A stretch of 8,158 nt of DNA from JAGOUU01 sp964609155 (GTDB lineage: Bacteria > Pseudomonadota > Gammaproteobacteria > JAGOUU01). The stretch is taken from positions 1 through 8,158 of the forward strand of contig CAZSRF010000051.1 of assembly GCA_964609155.1 (NCBI GenBank), read 5' to 3'. Below, piece by piece: positions 6,828-8,158 of this stretch. Each line of letters begins with the position of its first letter. The first letter of the stretch is position 1. Made by a program: the position numbers and the translations under genes. Below the pieces are notes generated by a model, which was not told the origin of the DNA, searched no databases, and saw nothing but the letters and a program-made list of their open reading frames with translations.

Positions 6828-6924
6828 CGATGAAGACACTATCAGAGCGTTATTAAAAAAAGCTCAGGCTATAGTTGGAAACGTTTTCGTAAATCCCACA
6901 TATTAGACTTTTATCGTGGACAAT

Positions 6925-8158
6925 TTATGGGCGCGGAGGAGCCGCTCTGGCAGGCATTTCAAACTCTGGAAAATCATCTTCATGATCTGGTAGTGCCCTC
7001 AGTTGCAATAGTATTCCTGCAACAAATTCTTGTATGCGATATCTAAGCTCTTCATCAATATGAATATCTGTGGGATGCATTACTGCGCGAGTCCATGGGT
7101 CTCTACGTTGATTCTCTGCAATTTGCAAAAGGGCAGGATAATCACACCTGTAGATAGTTACAGAGCTTATATTTCTAGCAGGCTGATCCATTATTTCCAC
7201 GGTAATAGCGCAGTTAAACTCATCGGGTACTTCAAAAGCATTTACTCCTGCCCTACATGCAGCTTGTATTATTCGGCCAGCTAGAGTATTAGCTTCAACT
7301 TCTGGTATTGCGGTAGGGTCTACTGGATGAAGAGGTTCCGGTCGTGCAGGAGGAAGGCCGTTGATTAAATCTTGTGCAACTTGCGCTACATTACGGCCAG
7401 CCGCAATTAGCCTCTCAAAATTTGGTTGCGTTATTAATGCCGGATTTACCGCTTGCATCTGGCTTAAAGCACCCTCGATCTCCTCTATATAAGGGCCAGC
7501 CGCAACTAGCACCCCAAGATTTAGTTGCGTTATTAATGCCGGGTCTACCATGTGCATCCGGAGTATAGTCTGCCCAACATACGTTACATTAGGGCCAGCA
7601 GCAATTAGCACCTCAAAATTTGGTTGCGTTATTAATTCATGGGCTGCCTCATCCATACTGATTAAAGCCTCGCCGACACCCTCTGCATTACGGCCAGCCG
7701 CAACTAGCATCTCAAAATTTCGTTGCGTTAATTCCAGGCCTACCCCATCCATATGGATAAAAGGCCCTCTGACACGCTCTGCATTACGGCCAGCAATTAG
7801 CCTCTCAAAATTTGGTTGCGTTATTAATACCGGATTTACCGCTTGCATCTGGCTTAAAGCACCCTCGATCTCCTCTATATAAGGGCCAGCCGCAACTAGC
7901 ACCCCAAGATTTAGTTGCGTTATTAATGCCGGGTCTACCATGTGCATCCGGAGTATAGTCTGCCCAACATACGTTACATTAGGGCCAGCAGCAATTAGCA
8001 CCTCAAAATTTGGTTGCGTTATTAATGCCGGATTTACCGCTTGCATCTGGCTTAAAGCACCCTCGATACCATCTGCATCAGGGCCAGCCGCAATTAGCCC
8101 CAAAAAATTTGGTTGCGTTATTAATGCCGGGTCTGCCCTGTGCATCACGCTTAAAGCA
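6925..8158 (-). CDS. Partial: tandem 33-residue repeat protein with C-terminal U-box-like domain; candidate E3 ubiquitin ligase effector
   Basis: The 5' end lies beyond the right edge. The GTG/ATG at 8148-8143 sit inside a repeat, and the preceding codons (Ala-Leu-Ser) continue the repeat pattern to the edge. At least eight repeats of 32-33 residues (7372-8157) share the core LITQPNFEVLIAAGP and look like pairs of helices in a solenoid. A Pro-rich linker follows, then at 7018-7230 a U-box-like domain: VPDEF-x-C-x-ITVEIM, a central Val-Thr-x-Tyr-Arg, RDPWTRAVM and finally DEELRYRIQEF. The U-box is the zinc-free RING-like fold that recruits E2 enzymes. Legionella secretes U-box ligases such as LubX, so a translocated E3 ligase with repeats as substrate binder is a reasonable inference. 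The C-terminus is acidic, then Ala/Pro-rich. One 60-base line counted by eye (7501-7560) is 52% G+C, against 35% for a line of coxA (4141-4200). Confidence 0.75.
   Translation of the reverse strand, partial: ALSVMHRADPALITQPNFLGLIAAGPDADGIEGALSQMQAVNPALITQPNFEVLIAAGPNVTYVGQTILRMHMVDPALITQLNLGVLVAAGPYIEEIEGALSQMQAVNPVLITQPNFERLIAGRNAERVRGPFIHMDGVGLELTQRNFEMLVAAGRNAEGVGEALISMDEAAHELITQPNFEVLIAAGPNVTYVGQTILRMHMVDPALITQLNLGVLVAAGPYIEEIEGALSQMQAVNPALITQPNFERLIAAGRNVAQVAQDLINGLPPARPEPLHPVDPTAIPEVEANTLAGRIIQAACRAGVNAFEVPDEFNCAITVEIMDQPARNISSVTIYRCDYPALLQIAENQRRDPWTRAVMHPTDIHIDEELRYRIQEFVAGILLQLRALPDHEDDFPEFEMPARAAPPRP
7018..7230 (-). other. U-box-like domain region
   Basis: About 71 residues align by eye with the CHIP U-box pattern: Pro-Asp at the start, ITVEIM for ISFELM, Pro three residues on, VTIYR for ITYDR, RDPWTR for FDPVTR, and a final helix DEELRYRIQEFV for NLAMKEVIDAFI. 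The loop-1 Ile and the loop-2 Asp-Pro that normally touch the E2 are kept. This is a manual match without a profile search. Confidence 0.65.
7403..7636. repeat. 234-bp duplicated block, copy A
   Basis: This block is identical to 7793-8026 except for one base (7439 G versus 7829 A), at an offset of 390 bases. It spans two full repeats and parts of the flanking ones. The near identity compared with the more diverged neighbouring units indicates recent duplication or gene conversion. Confidence 0.9.
7793..8026. repeat. 234-bp duplicated block, copy B
   Basis: This is the partner of 7403-7636 in the same orientation. The single difference changes Ala to Val in the NPxLIT motif. The block starts just after the codon deletion that shortens repeat four. 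Confidence 0.9.

Larger units (their letters stand above)
7372..8157 (-). repeat. Eight tandem 99-bp coding repeats (33 residues each)
   Basis: Units in order of translation are 8157-8059, 8058-7960, 7959-7861, 7860-7765, 7764-7669, 7668-7570, 7569-7471 and 7470-7372. Units four and five are each one codon short; unit four has lost an Ala from the AAG motif. The positions Ile-Thr-Gln, Asn, Phe/Leu and Ala-Ala-Gly are nearly invariant, while the residues after AAG and the start of each unit vary. The array probably continues to the right of the window. Confidence 0.9.

Noticed and set aside
6697..6906. Open frame of 69 codons starting at GTG
   Set aside because: It begins in the right hairpin of the MITE, crosses the inverted repeat and target duplication, and has no ribosome binding site. 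The tail after the element (ASTVLTIDADEDTIRALLKK) reads like protein, but no matching upstream half continues in frame.
8143..8148. GTG/ATG as the start of the repeat protein
   Set aside because: The upstream codons to the window edge (Ala-Leu-Ser) keep the repeat register, so the gene continues beyond the window.

Overview
The window looks like a piece of an AT-rich, host-associated proteobacterial chromosome. A cytochrome c oxidase cluster in the order coxB-coxA-ctaG-coxC, with no ctaB between coxA and ctaG, favours a gammaproteobacterium. Eukaryotic-like genes on both sides suggest an intracellular or amoeba-associated lifestyle of the Legionella/Coxiella/Rickettsiella type. The taxonomic placement is inference from gene order, base composition and gene content; no marker was searched.

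Layout. Bases 1-136 hold three tight hairpins and the tail of an unidentified plus-strand reading frame, possibly an IS200/IS605-type remnant. Bases 116-949 (minus) encode a protein with a ubiquitin-like N-terminus and a long Ser/Thr/Pro-rich tail. A short divergent promoter region separates it from rsmA/ksgA (1095-1910, plus), the 16S rRNA dimethyltransferase. Then come coxB (2043-3014), coxA (3042-4682), the copper chaperone ctaG/cox11 (4748-5347) and coxC (5461-6342). A strong intrinsic terminator lies directly between coxA and ctaG, and coxC appears to have its own promoter. The oxidase genes therefore look like several transcription units rather than one simple operon.

Bases 6343-6924 carry no convincing gene. 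They contain a 289-bp palindromic MITE-like element (6513-6801) with perfect 11-bp terminal inverted repeats and an exact 10-bp target-site duplication. It is built from two hairpins in opposite orientation around a central palindrome. From 6925 to the right edge (minus) runs the 3' part of a large gene: at least eight 33-residue repeats followed by a domain that reads as a U-box, the E2-binding fold of eukaryotic E3 ubiquitin ligases. Its true start is beyond the window; the apparent start at 8148 is inside a repeat.

How the genes work together. CoxB, CoxA and CoxC form the core of an aa3-type terminal oxidase, and CtaG delivers copper to CuB of CoxA. RsmA is an unrelated housekeeping gene. 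The flanking accessory genes, a ubiquitin-like protein and a repeat/U-box protein, are the exciting part. They are candidates for secreted effectors acting on host ubiquitin signalling, set in islands marked by mobile-element traces around conserved metabolic genes.
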